Position numbers and translations under genes: made by a program. Below, in pieces: positions 10,942-21,596 of a stretch of 64,000 nt of DNA (positions are counted from its first letter, which is position 1; every line of letters begins with the position of its first letter). Origin of the DNA: Marvania coccoides (taxonomy: Eukaryota; Chlorophyta; Trebouxiophyceae; Chlorellales; Chlorellaceae); assembly GCA_963854735.1 (NCBI GenBank), contig OY978106.1, positions 1,054,001 through 1,118,000 on the forward strand, read 5' to 3'. The notes under the pieces were generated by a model. That model was not told the DNA's origin. It searched no databases and was given only the letters and a program-made list of their open reading frames with translations.

Positions 10942-12587
10942 ATGAAGGTCTTGGCACAGGCAGGCTCGCGGCTTGCTGGCGCACCTGATCAATCCGCCAA
11001 GCTCACAAAGAGCATCGCGTCAGCCCCTCGCCTGGCAACCCCATCCTCTCGGCGTGAGCTGCTGGCTGCATCCATCGCGCTGGTGGGCTCCAGCGCCTTT
11101 TTCGCCAGCCCCGCTGCTGCCGAACTCCCGCCACCGCCGCAGACAGGGGACTGTCCAGAGTGCATCGGTGAAGTCAACGACTCCCTGAACGCATGCTCCC
11201 TGGAGAGGTGAGTAGGCCAGCATCCTATTTTTGGATAATGCAATAAGTTGGTGGTGATAAATATTTCTCCAAGCCACGCTGGCCAACCCCTCGTCCTTTC
11301 TTCTTCTAAATTACTGCAGCAATTCCTGCATCAGCACACTCAACGAGGATGAGATCCACTTTGAGGCCCCGTGGGAGTTTAATGGGACAACCGAGGACGC
11401 AGTCACCAGACTCATCGACATTGCGTGCGGGGGAGCGTGAGTGATGCACTTTTGAAGTACATGATTTTAATATGGGGGGCAGCTGCCAGCGGAAAATTCA
11501 TGCATTCTGTTTTCTTACCTCACCAGCGTGAAGGAGGGGATTTTTTCTTCAGTTTTAATAATCTGTGAAGCGGAAATGCATGCATGGGGAAATGTGTTTA
11601 TTTTTTAACTTACACGAGTAAATGTGGGAATCAATCTGCCACTTATTTTCTCTTGTGGAGCCAGAAACCAATTGGTGAATTATTGGCGGTTCCTCACTTC
11701 CCTGGTCTTCTACCACTGCAGGTACGCGCCCGGGCTCATTAATGAACCGTTCGGCATCTCTAGGGTCGACGCTGCTGGCTACGTGGTAATTAGTAAAATC
11801 GGTTTATTTATTTTTCGCCTTTGAAAACTCGGGCAGTCTTTGGAACCTTTTGTTTGAACATATAAATAAATCTGAGTACGTCTCGTATTCGGTCAAAAGC
11901 CGTATTGATCTTCTTCTCTGATAGGGGTTGCTTCCTGTTTCTATTTCGTTTTTTTGCAGGTCAAGGGCGTGCTGGCTGTGCTAAAAAATGGCGACATGCC
12001 GGAGCAGCCCAAGCGCCGTCGCCAGGCCGCTTCCATTCCCTTTGACGGCGTCGTCGCCGAGCGCCACACCACCGCCAACGGCAGCGAGTACGTCCGCATC
12101 ACGCTGGGCACCAAAGTCGAGGGTGACGACACGGTGGACCCTGTGGGCGTCATCGATGCCGAGTTTCTGTTTTTGAAAAACGACAGCATCGTCAATGTGC
12201 GGGCGGCGTCCCGGGTGCAGCCGGACGCCTCTGGCCTGGGGCTGGGGTCTGGCGGCGAGCTGGCGCTGTCATTTACGAGCGGGCTGGTGGTGGACCGCAA
12301 CGTGGCGCGGCGGCGGATGGATTCGCTGCGTTCTGCGCTGGATTGGGAGCTGGCTGCGGTGCTTGCGGACTTTGACCCGAAATTCAACCCAGAGGCGCCG
12401 GTGTGGTTGGAGAGGGTGAGGCATAGACGCGGGTAGAAATAAAAATAGCAATAAACACGGGTATTTTTAGCTTACTGACATGAACGGATTTGGCCATTTG
12501 ATTGGTGTGTGTTTGCAGGTTTTCCAGCCGTTCAGCGAGCGGAATGAATTCAAGCCATCAGGGGTGTCCTACCCGGTGGATGAGTGA
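10942..12587 (+). CDS. thylakoid lumen DUF1499 protein with twin-arginine signal
   Basis: Exons 10942-11207, 11320-11436, 11722-11785, 11960-12415 and 12519-12587 keep frame throughout, giving 323 residues. The first ~70 residues look bipartite: a basic/Ser-rich plastid transit segment, then a twin-arginine lumen signal (SSRRELLAASIALVGSSAFF...ASPAAAE) with an alanine cleavage site. The mature part matches DUF1499: a short Cys-containing N-terminal motif (SNSCISTLNEDEIHFEAPW), then EFLFLKNDSIVNVRAASR and a VVDRNVARRRMDSLR-like end. DUF1499 proteins are common in cyanobacteria and plastids but have no firm biochemical role. The terminal TGA overlaps a good donor (GA|GTGAGT), so a longer spliced C-terminus cannot be excluded. 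Confidence 0.88.
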
Positions 12588-13216
12588 GTAAAGATGCAAC
12601 AGGATGGCGTGGGATTTGGTGGGAAGAGCGTGTTAACAAAGAGAAGTGAAGAGAAGAAAAAAATGCATCCGGCAGTAAATTTGATTATTACTCTTAAATG
12701 AGTGAATTTATTTGGATTAAGGGATGGTAAAACCGTTGAGAATTAGTTTGAAAAGAACCAATTATGGCTTCTGCTAATTGGGATATAATTTGGGAGGGCA
12801 ACAGCAGCTGGTCTGCCCTTGGGGGAGTGCCCCTGGACTCAACTCAGCATATCCCCGCCGCCGTCAGGAACGGTCACTGGGGACAAGACCTCCTGGCGCC
12901 GCCCTCGTCACCGCTGCACTGCATCAGTCGCAGCACCCTGGTGGCTACCCATAAACTGGTCCGTAGCCCATGCGGTCGCCGCTCTCGGCATCTTCAAGGG
13001 AAAGAGGTGCTAGATTGGCCGAATTTCTTTCTGAACCAATCTGTATTTGGAAGTATGGGAGGTTTAGTGTCGTGCTCTTCGATCACGAAGACAATTCCTA
13101 TCAGGCAATGGCAGCCTTCTTTTCACCGCAGCACACTGACTTAATTTGACAGAAATCAACAATGGTGCTTGCAAATTTGTGGTGAACTTCATGATCAGGG
13201 GTTCAGTTCCAAGCTT
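12588..13216. other. intergenic; GC-rich patch of uncertain coding status
   Basis: The stretch 12800-13010 is GC-rich like an exon and is open in more than one frame. No domain is recognisable and no consistent exon structure could be built. It shares an exact 20-base word (12888-12907) with another orphan GC-rich patch at 48601-48620. Possibly a 3' exon or a decayed gene. Confidence 0.3.
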
Positions 13217-13336
13217 GCTCTGTTGGTGTAGGTGGTAGCACTTCTGTTTGTGGGCCTGGCCCCTAACGCATCTCTCTCGAGATTTCTCGAGTATATCAAA
13301 TCACAGAGGACCGCAGTTCGAGTCTGCGACAGAGCA
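13217..13336 (+). tRNA. tRNA-His (GTG) with a 48-base intron
   Basis: A 7-bp acceptor stem (GCTCTGT at 13217-13223 with ACAGAGC at 13329-13335) pairs perfectly, followed by discriminator A. The D arm has stem GTGT/GCAC and loop AGGTGGTA. The anticodon stem TCTGT/ACAGA is perfect and the loop begins TTGTGG, so the anticodon is GTG at 13250-13252 (His). The T arm is CGCAG-TTCGAGT-CTGCG. An insertion at 13254-13301 sits exactly after position 37, the canonical site of eukaryotic tRNA introns. The mature form is 72 nt before CCA and the 5' G addition. No encoded G-1 is present, as usual for eukaryotic nuclear tRNA-His. Confidence 0.88.
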
Positions 13337-13585
13337 CTTTATTTTTGCCGGCGTGAAGGGGTGCTTGCAGGGCGGGGTTCTCTGCGTGGGTTGGAAGAAT
13401 CAGCAGCTCGTCATGTTATACGATTCGGTATGCTTTGCTTTGTTTGGGAGCAAAGCGGCGCTTTACCTTTTGGTTGTCAACTTCTGTGGGGTCAGGTTCT
13501 TCAAGTTGATACGCTTTGCTTTAAACTAGGTTCGGTTTTCAAAACCCCAAAAACAGAAACGTCAAGTGGCAAAACACTAAAAACT

Positions 13586-15563
13586 TTAGTAGCGCTGCTG
13601 CTGGTGCTGCTGTTGGTACTGCGCCAGCGAAATCCCTGGCCGCCCACTCACAGCTGCTCCGTCGCTGCCGCCAATCTTCATCCCCAGCGCCCTAGCTCCC
13701 AGAAGCCGCCTCGCCAACGGCTCCACCGCCGCTGTCCCCTCCAGCAGCGACATATCCAGGCCGCTCAAATCAACAAGCGTGATGGGAACTGCAGCAGCAA
13801 CAACGCCAGCTCCATTTCGTCCGCCAACCTTATCAGCAGCATTGCCACCGCCGTTCATTTCTTCCTCGCCTGCAGCCACCAGGTCCAGCTGAGACCCGCC
13901 TCCCTGGCGCTGCGTGTTCCAGTACACGGTGGAGCGCGTGGCGCGCCGGCTGAAGGGGTCCAGCCCCCCCGCATCGCCGCCGCCGCCACCACCGCCTTCC
14001 TCCTTCGCTCCGCTTTTAAACGCCGTCTGAAAGTTGCGCTCTGCGTTCTTGCGGTTCAACATCGCCATGGAGGCCCCCGCGCCGCGCTTGGCGAACGAAG
14101 CCACCGCCGCCGCCTCCAGCGCCTGCAGCTCCACTTCCGCCGCAGCCACCTTCTCTGCGTCTCCCGCCTCCTGGGCGCCGTCGCGCTCGCGCTCCAGCCG
14201 CGCGCGCTCCAGCGCCACATTGCCCCCGCCCTGCCCCTTTGAGCGCTTTTCCTCCAGCATGCGTGCCACGTCAGCAGCCGTGTACACGTAGGTGTCTGCC
14301 GCCGCCAACCGCCCGTGCACCTCCTCGACCTCCCGCCGCGAGATCTGAGGGCGGTCCACTCGCTTGCACGCGCGCTGCCACGACCCGAACTCCTCCTCCG
14401 TCATCCCGCTGTTGGACACCTGCGCCAGCGGCCAGTACCGCTCCGCCCGCCCACGGCACACCTTCAGCCACTTTGAGGTTTTGCCGCCGTCGGGACCGAA
14501 CGAGTACGGCGATTTCCACCCAGGCCCAGAGTCCTGGAACTTGTGCCACCCCGCGGGCAGCTCCTCCACCCCCACTATCTGCACCAGAATGTACTTGGGC
14601 ATGGGCTGTCCCCGCTGGTCCCTGACATCGTTGCCTGCCTCGTCGCGCACGTTGCCCTCCACCACCCGCACCAGGCACCCTGGCAGCGTGGTATCAAAAT
14701 GGGGCTTCGTGAACCACTCCTCTAGCTTGTGCCGCCGCACTTGGATGGTTTTTGCCTCCTCAAAATCGGCGTCCTCGTGCTCCTCGGCAGCGCCTTCAGC
14801 GCCCTCCACACCGTCGCGAGCGGCCCAACGCATGGGCGCGGGGGCCTCCCCCTCCTCGTAGTCGGAGTCTTCGCCGCCTGCGCCCGCTTCCTCCTCGAGC
14901 TCTTCATCTGACTCGTGAGCACGGAGGCCCTGCTTTTTGCGCTGGCGGGCCGCCTTGAGCTCCTCGATGGCGGACTTTTTGGCGTCTTCCTCACGCACCT
15001 CGCGTCCTGATCGCCGCGCCGCACCGGCGCCGCGCTTGGCTGGCGTTTTCTTCTTGGCAGCGGCAGCACCGCCGACCTCAGAGGCCCGCAACAGCAGCTC
15101 GCGCTGGAGCTCCTCCCGGCGGCGCTCGGCGCGGTCTGCGAGCTCCATCTCGCGCTGGAACTCGGTCATCTTGGCAAGCCGCGCGCGGTCCTCCTCGTCC
15201 TCGATCAACTCCTCCTTGTCAAACTCCATCGAAGCTGCGGCACCAGCCTTGCCCCCGCGGCCCGCTTTCGCGGCAGCCTGGCCCCGCTTCTTGGTTGGCT
15301 TGCTGCAAATAGCAGTGCGGGAGGGCAGGATTCAGCTTTTTTTTGTTGCGAAATAACATAAAGATCAAAAAAAAAAAACAAAAAAAAAACGTCGCTCACA
15401 TGGCCTCGATCTCCTCATCCTCCCATTCAGACTCCTCCTCTAAGGACATGTCGTCGTCGTCGTCTTCGCTGGACCCCTTGCGCTTGCGCTTCGATGCTGG
15501 CTTCTGCACCTGCTTGGGCATCTGCAGCAGGCTCTCATCGAGCTCGCTCTCCGAGGAAGACAT
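13586..15563 (-). CDS. RTF1: RTF1-like Paf1-complex subunit (Plus3 domain)
   Basis: Nuclear factor that links the Paf1 complex to elongating RNA polymerase II and to histone H2B ubiquitination. Exons 15563-15400 and 15302-13586 join to 626 residues. The N-terminus is a run of Ser/Glu/Asp and Lys patches (MSSSESELDESLLQMPK, then acidic). A charged helical region ends in EFQREMELADRAERRREELQ, typical of RTF1. The Plus3 domain follows at about residues 240-375: IQVRRHKLEEWFTKPHFDTT, GCLVRVVEG, YILVQIVGVEELP, SKWLKVCRG and YWPLAQVSN. The C-terminal part is coiled-coil and low complexity, ending in Gln/His-rich sequence. Length and order agree with RTF1 of other eukaryotes. Confidence 0.93.
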
Positions 15564-15920
15564 GCTTGCTTTGATTTTTTGCCAAATCGATTTTTTAGTT
15601 AATAAGAAAAGGTGAGGCAAAAATTGTTCACAGCCGCACCGCCACCCTTTCTATATCTAGCTAGAGGCTCCACACAAAATCCTGCAGGTGCCCATTCTGC
15701 CGCTCAAGGCATATATGCGTATTATAGTCTAGGGGTCAGCTACTGTCAACTGCTCTCGTCCTCTCAGCACTAGATGAATGGCGGTCCCTCCGCAGCAGCC
15801 TTGCGTGCCACCAAACTGGGGGTCTCTCCGTCACAAGGGAGAGCTCTGGGTTGGCTGCATGCAAAACCGCAATAAAATAGCATGGTAAATTAGCTGGCTC
15901 GCTTATTTCATCCCTCTCTG
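15564..15920. other. intergenic, nothing recognised
   Basis: Short mixed sequence between the RTF1 start and the 3' end of the next minus-strand gene. It must contain the RTF1 promoter and the downstream gene's 3' flank. No other signal seen. Confidence 0.5.
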
Positions 15921-16795
15921 CTATAAATTTGCACCACCAGCCCTGCAATTTTCCGCCACCCACTGCTTCGCTTCTTTACAGGTCATCACCCGCGCAAATC
16001 CGTACCCCATGTTCACCAGCGAAGCCTGGTGCATGGCCTCGGAGGCGGTGGCGGTGCCGTCGCTCAGAAACATCACGTTGAAGTTCTTGGTGAAGGCGCT
16101 GCGGGCGGTGGTCTCGCAACAAAGGTTGCTCATCACCCCGCCGATGATGAGAGTGTCGATGGCGTGGGCGGAGAGAAACTCTGCGAGGTCGGTGCCCTGG
16201 AAGGCGTCGTAGGTGCGCTTGCAGGTGATTAGGTGGGAGTTTGGTGGGGGATGGAGTTCTGGGAGAAGCTGCCAGGAAGTTGAACCGTACCTGCAGGGAT
16301 GCATATTAATTGCTGTTGAGATAAAATAAATGGGAAATGAGTGAAATTTCGCTTGAGTGCAATTTCGCTTCAATTAAAAATAAAAATAAAAATAATAATA
16401 AAATGCAATTTTGCTTTATAAAATGGCTTTGAAAAATTCTTCCACTGCTCATCTTACTTTATTGAGCCTTCTGCTCCCCACCAGGCCACCAGAACGCTCA
16501 TACGCTCCTCCTCAGTGGGGGAGAGGTGACCGTGCTGCGTGAGAACCACCGGCACCCCGTGCTCCTGGCACACGGCCATGAGAGCGTTGAGTTTGCTGAC
16601 GAGCAGCTCCGCCATGCCTTTTCTAAAATGCTCCTGCATGTCGATCACCAGCAACGCAGCGCGCCGCCTTCCGTTATTTCCTGTCGCATTTACCTCGCTT
16701 GCTTGATCGGAATCCGTAATTTGAGAGATTTGCAAACCTCTTTGAGGTTGCAAATCCAGCGCACCCTTGGCGGCTGTCGCAGTTGGTCCAGCCAT
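15921..16795 (-). CDS. isochorismatase-like cysteine hydrolase
   Basis: Exons 16795-16458 and 16290-15921 join to 235 residues with the isochorismatase fold. The catalytic triad of the family is visible: Asp in AALLVIDMQEHF (about residue 51), Lys in ITCKRTYDAFQGTDL (about 130) and the nucleophilic Cys in GGVMSNLCCETTARSA (about 163). The SD(G)TAT segment after it is also family-typical. Members hydrolyse isochorismate, nicotinamide, ureidoacrylate or other amides; the sequence does not settle the substrate. No targeting signal is evident. Length matches the family (180-240). Confidence 0.9.
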
Positions 16796-17732
16796 TGCTA
16801 ATTGAATTCAAAATGCGGCGAAGGGTCAGTTAAGTGAATTTGAACTTTGACAGGCAATATTGGGGCGCCGGCGCTCTCCTTTCCTGCCAGCTCACCAAAT
16901 AATTTTCAATATTCAGCTCAGCCCATTGCTGCATTTTATTGCATCTTCGCTTGTTGCAAATGATGCCAGATGCTTGCTTAATCCAGCTTCAGCGAGTCTG
17001 AGATTTCCCAGGCGGATTTTTCTCCGTAAAGCGCAACGCCGCTACATACATACACATATGAATACATACACACATTACATGCTACTTGCTGCTCCCTCGG
17101 CAACTACCGTATGATTGCTTCGACATTCGCACAAAGGGCATGCATGAAAAATATATGTTAAATGGAGCAACTCAGCACGTTGATTTTGCTTAGAACTCCT
17201 GCCCTTCCAAGCTCTTTGTTCGCGCTGACTTTCTTCGTCCTCAAGCAAATTTACCTGGGCTGTGCAGGCACCTTCATGCTCTGTTTCTTCAAAATTCCAT
17301 AATCATTCTTTCTATTGCCTTAGGGCACAAACTCTCAAGTGACAACCTTCTAGCTTGGGCCCTGCGCCAGCCACGCTCAATTTCAATTATTTTACCATAA
17401 CAGGTATTCACATTATGCTACAAGTATTCTGGCACACAGCTGACATAGAAAAAGCCGAAAAAATCGCAAGGTCCGCAAACCAATCGCAAAAAGAAAGAAA
17501 TCGTATGTTTTAAAATTCTTCGCTAGCAATGTGCAGCCCAAAAAACATCAAAAGAAGCGAGACGCGCGATACAAAATTTGCTTGATTAGAATCTCACTCT
17601 CCATAGCAAAAAAATGAACGAATGAAACCTCAAAATGCTGTTTTTTTCAAACACCTTCTCTCCGTCTCGGCGTGGCTCATAACCCATGGGTTATGAACAC
17701 CCTCCAAAAAATACGAGCATGCCCTTTTTTGC
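16796..17732. other. AT-rich intergenic region
   Basis: About 940 bases with no supported gene. The left part is the promoter side of the isochorismatase-like gene and the right part is the 3' flank of EXECUTER. Short open frames lack codon bias. Confidence 0.5.
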
Positions 17733-20350
17733 TCAAGGTTGGGGGGTCCCTTCCAGCTGTGCCGCCAGCTGGTTGAGGTGCAGTTTGCTGAACAGGCACA
17801 GGTACTTGTGGCCGCTGTCCATGTTGTACACGAATCCCAGCTCAGCTCCCCGAGTGACGGGGTTGGTGGCGGAGAGGGTGAGCAGCTCGCCCTCAACCCA
17901 CTTGGCGGCAGAGTAGCCCTCACGAGCCACCCTGCCCTGCCCCTTGTACCTGCAGGAACGAAATTAAAAGTAGGATAAACATGGTATAAATTAACTTCCG
18001 AAAAAACTGCCCCCCATAACGGCAATAAATCAACGCAACTCCGAGACTGCTACTCGCCTCTGCTGCACGCCGTACTCGGGCGGGTACGACCCCGAGGTCG
18101 ACAGCCTGTTGTCCCGCCCGATCCTCGCCCTGAACGTAACTTTGCCGGCCGGCACGTTGCGGTCCCCAGTGAGCTTCACCGCCTGCACCCACTCCTCGCC
18201 GTTCTTCTGCACCCGCGACACGCGCAGCACCTCGGGGCCGTGTGGGCCAAACGTGCCCAGGTAGATGCCGCTGAGGGGGTCGGTTGAGGGGTCGCTAAGG
18301 TCCAACCGCTGGTACGAAACTCGGCCGGACAGGCCCATGCCGGAAGGCCCCGCCAGCGCGCCCAAGCTGCTGGACATCATGTCGTTGACCACCCCGCGCA
18401 GCAGGTTCTCCACCTCATCCGCGTTTCCTGCGCCGGCAGACAAGAAAACTTTCTGACCAGTGCCAATGCCTTCGCCGCTGCTGGAGGAGGCGCGCTGCTG
18501 CTGCTGCAACGCCGCTTGGGGCTCCAGCACCTGCTGGTCTTGGCCGGCGCCTGGCGGCGTGGGCACTGTGATTGCAAAGGCGTCCCGCCCCAGCCACTCC
18601 AAGTCAGCAGGCACTCGGTGGGGCATAGCAGGCATGCCCATGGAGCTCAGAGTGTCGCCGTCACCATCCGCAGGCTCGTCTTCGACCTCGCTGCTCGCCA
18701 CCTTGTACTCCCGCATCTCGGCCTCAACGACGGCGTCCGCCAGCTGGAAAGCGTCCCCCAGCCGCATCCTCCGCAGCTTCCCGTCAACTTCTGTCTCCAC
18801 CCACGCGTCCACCATGTCTTCAGCGGGCGACGGCCGCCCCTCGTCGTCAAACAGCCCCCCTGATGACGTCTCTGCCTCTGCCGATGCTGCAAAATGTTCG
18901 CCGCTGATTTCCTCAACCTCTCCCAGCTCAATCATGTCCAGCAGGTCCTCGACGGTGTGGATCTCGGCGTCGTCGTCCTCCGCCTCGTCGTCGCCCTCTG
19001 CGCCCGAGGCTGTGCCATCGGTGGCGTCAATCTTGGAGGTGACGTTGATGCGCACAAAGCCCTGTTCCGAGTGAATAAATAGCAATTGGAGGGATAAATG
19101 GTTAGTACAGGGGGGTGAAATGCGTGCGAAGAGAAAAGAAATTGCCCCAAATCTCGATTATTAAGAGTTTAATAAAAACACCGCGAGAAAAAATAAAATA
19201 AAATAAACACGACTGGATTTCTAATCTTTTTTTCTCTCTTACCACGCCGGACTCGTCCATGCCCTGCTCCACCGACACCTCGGCGCCGTCCTGCCCCGCG
19301 TGCTGCGCCAGCAGCTCCGTGATCTGGTCCATCGCCGCAGGAGCGTCCACGCCAGAAACAGGGTCGGGGTCGTGCACAGCAGCCACCCGCTGCAGCAGCG
19401 CCCCCGTCTCAGGGTCCCGCCTCAGAAACAGCTCAAAAACCGGCAGCCCGGGGCCCATGTCCTCCTCCTCAGGCGCCGGCAGCGGCTCCATTGGGGCGCC
19501 ACTGCTGCGGAGCGCAAACGGCGAAGGCGGGGGCGCGGAGGCGGTGTCTGTCCACCCCGACAACTCCGCCAGCAGCGGCCCTGTGTAGGGGTGCGCCACG
19601 TAGCGCGCGAAATCCGGGGTCACGTGGATTAGGTGACCGAAAGGGTCATCTTCCCCTCGCCCAGCCCACCACCCCTCGATGCCAACGGCGCCTGCTTCCC
19701 GCAGCGCTGCTGCATCCTCGTACCGCTCCTCTTGCACGGCGGCGTGCAGCTCGTCCAGCACCGCGCCAACTGTGTCGACCTCTGCAAGGCGCTTTTGTTG
19801 CGCGTGGACGGCGGCGGCTCGACTATAGTTTTCCTCGCGAACCGCCACCTGCAGCTCCTCGTCCAGCGCGCTGAGCTCGCGAAGAGTGCACTCTAGCGAG
19901 TTGAAGAGCTGGGTCCAGGACTCCCAGCTGCACATTGCAACCGAAAAAAAAACATGAAACTTACAAACATGAACGTTTAAGTTAAATCCACTAATCCAGC
20001 AAAACTAGACGCAATATGGCGGCATTTTACCTGTCAAGGTCGGAGGTGGAGGCCTGCGAGGCGGCGGCAGGGTCGGCCCTGCTGTTGGCGCCGCCAGCGG
20101 CAGCGCCTGGATGGTTGGGCTGCCCTGCTTGAGGCTTCGCGGCACTCAGCGATGAGGGGTCGTACCCAGGCAGAGGTTGGGACAGCGACTGATGGGCAGC
20201 GCGGTTGAGGGGCATCCCGCCGCTGCCCTCTGCGGGGGCTGCTTGTACTGGGTGAAGACGCAGCGGGCGGTGAATTTTGGGGGGGAAATGGTGCTGGGGT
20301 GGGAGCGCGTTGCCCGCCAGGAGGCTGGCAGCCATAATTTTTGCGTGCAT
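17733..20350 (-). CDS. EX1: EXECUTER-type plastid singlet-oxygen signalling protein
   Basis: EXECUTER proteins sit at thylakoid grana margins and relay singlet-oxygen signals to the nucleus. Exons 20350-20031, 19927-19243, 19061-18058 and 17949-17733 join to 741 residues (plant EX1 is about 680). The first ~100 residues are transit-peptide-like. UVR-like helices follow (ELQVAVREENYSRAAAVHAQ and ELHAAVQEERYEDAAALREA), then GIEGWWAGRGEDDPFGHLIH, and near the end the EXECUTER signature SGSYPPEYGVQQ-RYKGQGRVAREGY with WVEGELL and GAELGFVYNM. A long acidic insert lies between. The last intron has a GC donor (AG|GCGAGT); the alternative GT nearby breaks the frame. EX1 versus EX2 cannot be decided here. 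Confidence 0.92.
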
Positions 20351-21180
20351 GGCGTTTCGCTCGGGGAGCCTAAAGGGCGAAGAGCGCTCAGCTCACTGTG
20401 CAGCAAGATGTCAGGAAATGCGTGAGCAACCGAGACAGAAATAGTAGGGCGGGGTTGAATGTTGAACAAGATACGGAATGCTGGTTGTTTCGTTTGCGTC
20501 AAGGTGCGTGCTGCTGCAAAAAAATACTGGGGCAGAATCCTATTAAATTGACCTGTTCCTCACCAAAACGGGGCTCGCACGCTTGTCACACTCTCATCAA
20601 TTTATCTCGATTTCTCTCAATTGAGTTATACTTGCCAATTTGCAGCGTGCTTAGAACTTATCGGCTTTGGAAGAGAGCAAAATTTTCCACCTTTTTCTTT
20701 CATCAGTAGAAAACGGCGAGTCCATCACCTGCCTCCTTATTCATTGAGCCTTCCTGCGCCTTTGTCCCTCGGGGCAAAGGTGCAAGTTGTTCTTACGGGG
20801 ATTGATGAGTGGTGCACTCAAGCTTTTGCTTGACGGGAGAGATCGCCCCACAACCTTGTTACTTCAAGGCTCTCCTGGCGAAGCCAATTCTGACCCCTTC
20901 CCCCCACGTCGCAACCCTCTTGCAATGATATTTACCCCAGTTTTCGCGACGAGAAAATAAATACATGTTTGGCATGCATACGGCCAACGTGGCCTGCGTC
21001 CTTCTCTTCCCTGCCGACTCTGAAGAAACATCACAGGTGACCAAAATTTGCGGCTTTTGCAGCGCCGCATCTTCATTTGCGTGCTATCTTTTGTGTCGCC
21101 GTCCCGGCCGTTCTGGTCGCGATGCTGCCAAGCTTTTTTTTTTTTTTTTTTTTGCCTTTTTATTCAAACCAAACCAAGAG
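20351..21180. other. intergenic upstream of EXECUTER and tRNA-Sec
   Basis: No supported coding region. It contains the EXECUTER promoter side and, at the right, a 20-base T run (21134-21153) about 30 bases before the tRNA-Sec gene. No recognisable PSE or TATA element could be confirmed by eye. Confidence 0.45.
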
Positions 21181-21267
21181 GCCAGGGTGATCTCAGGCGG
21201 TCCTGAGTGCGGACTTCAAATCCGTAGGTCCCGTGAGGGACAGAGGCTCGACTCCTCCTCCCCGGCG
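21181..21267 (+). tRNA. tRNA-Sec (TCA), selenocysteine
   Basis: 87 bases with the hallmarks of a eukaryotic selenocysteine tRNA: a long extra acceptor stem (GCCAGGGTG against CTCCCCGGC read 5'-3' at the 3' end, 7 of 9 pairs) and G discriminator; a long D stem (CTCAG...CTGAG); an anticodon stem CGGAC/CCG with loop TTCAAAT, anticodon TCA; a long variable arm with a 5-bp stem GTCCC-GTGA-GGGAC; and a GAGG...CCTC T stem with a CTCGACT loop. Order and arm lengths closely match animal and algal tRNA-Sec. Its presence implies that UGA can be read as selenocysteine in this organism. No gene in the window needs that reading. Confidence 0.88.
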
Positions 21268-21596
21268 TAACGAAGAAGGGTCCCTCACCAGGGTCCCCTC
21301 TGCCGGCCCCCCTCGATTCACCACAATTAACAACGTAGATTTAGTTATCGTCATAGTTGCAGGAGAAAGAGCTGCCCCTCAGATATTTCAAGTGCGTCGA
21401 CGGCACCTCCATTGTTTTCATCATTCAATATATCTAGCCAAGCGAAATTGTGACGCCAGCCTAGCATGCAACTAAAACTATAAAAACACATTCCAAGTTT
21501 CAAAACTTCAACAGATTTAATCTGAGATGAATTCGTTTTTTATTATAACTACACATTTTTTCAAATTGTTAGCCCCAGGTAACCGCCGCGCAATCC
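21268..21596. other. short intergenic stretch
   Basis: AT-rich sequence between the tRNA-Sec gene and the 3' end of the GNAT gene. No gene seen. Confidence 0.5.

Noticed and set aside
12582..12590. Possible selenocysteine TGA at the end of the DUF1499 gene
   Set aside because: With tRNA-Sec present I checked this stop. There is no downstream coding continuation in frame and the family has no known selenoprotein; a normal stop or a GTGAGT donor explains it better.
13232..14242. Long plus-strand open frame opposite RTF1
   Set aside because: Antisense shadow of a GC-rich exon. The minus strand encodes a complete, family-typical RTF1, and the plus frame has no domain.
18052..18057. GT donor (CGA|GTAGCA) for the last EXECUTER intron
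   Set aside because: It shifts the next exon to a frame with an early stop; the GC donor two codons earlier restores the conserved sequence.
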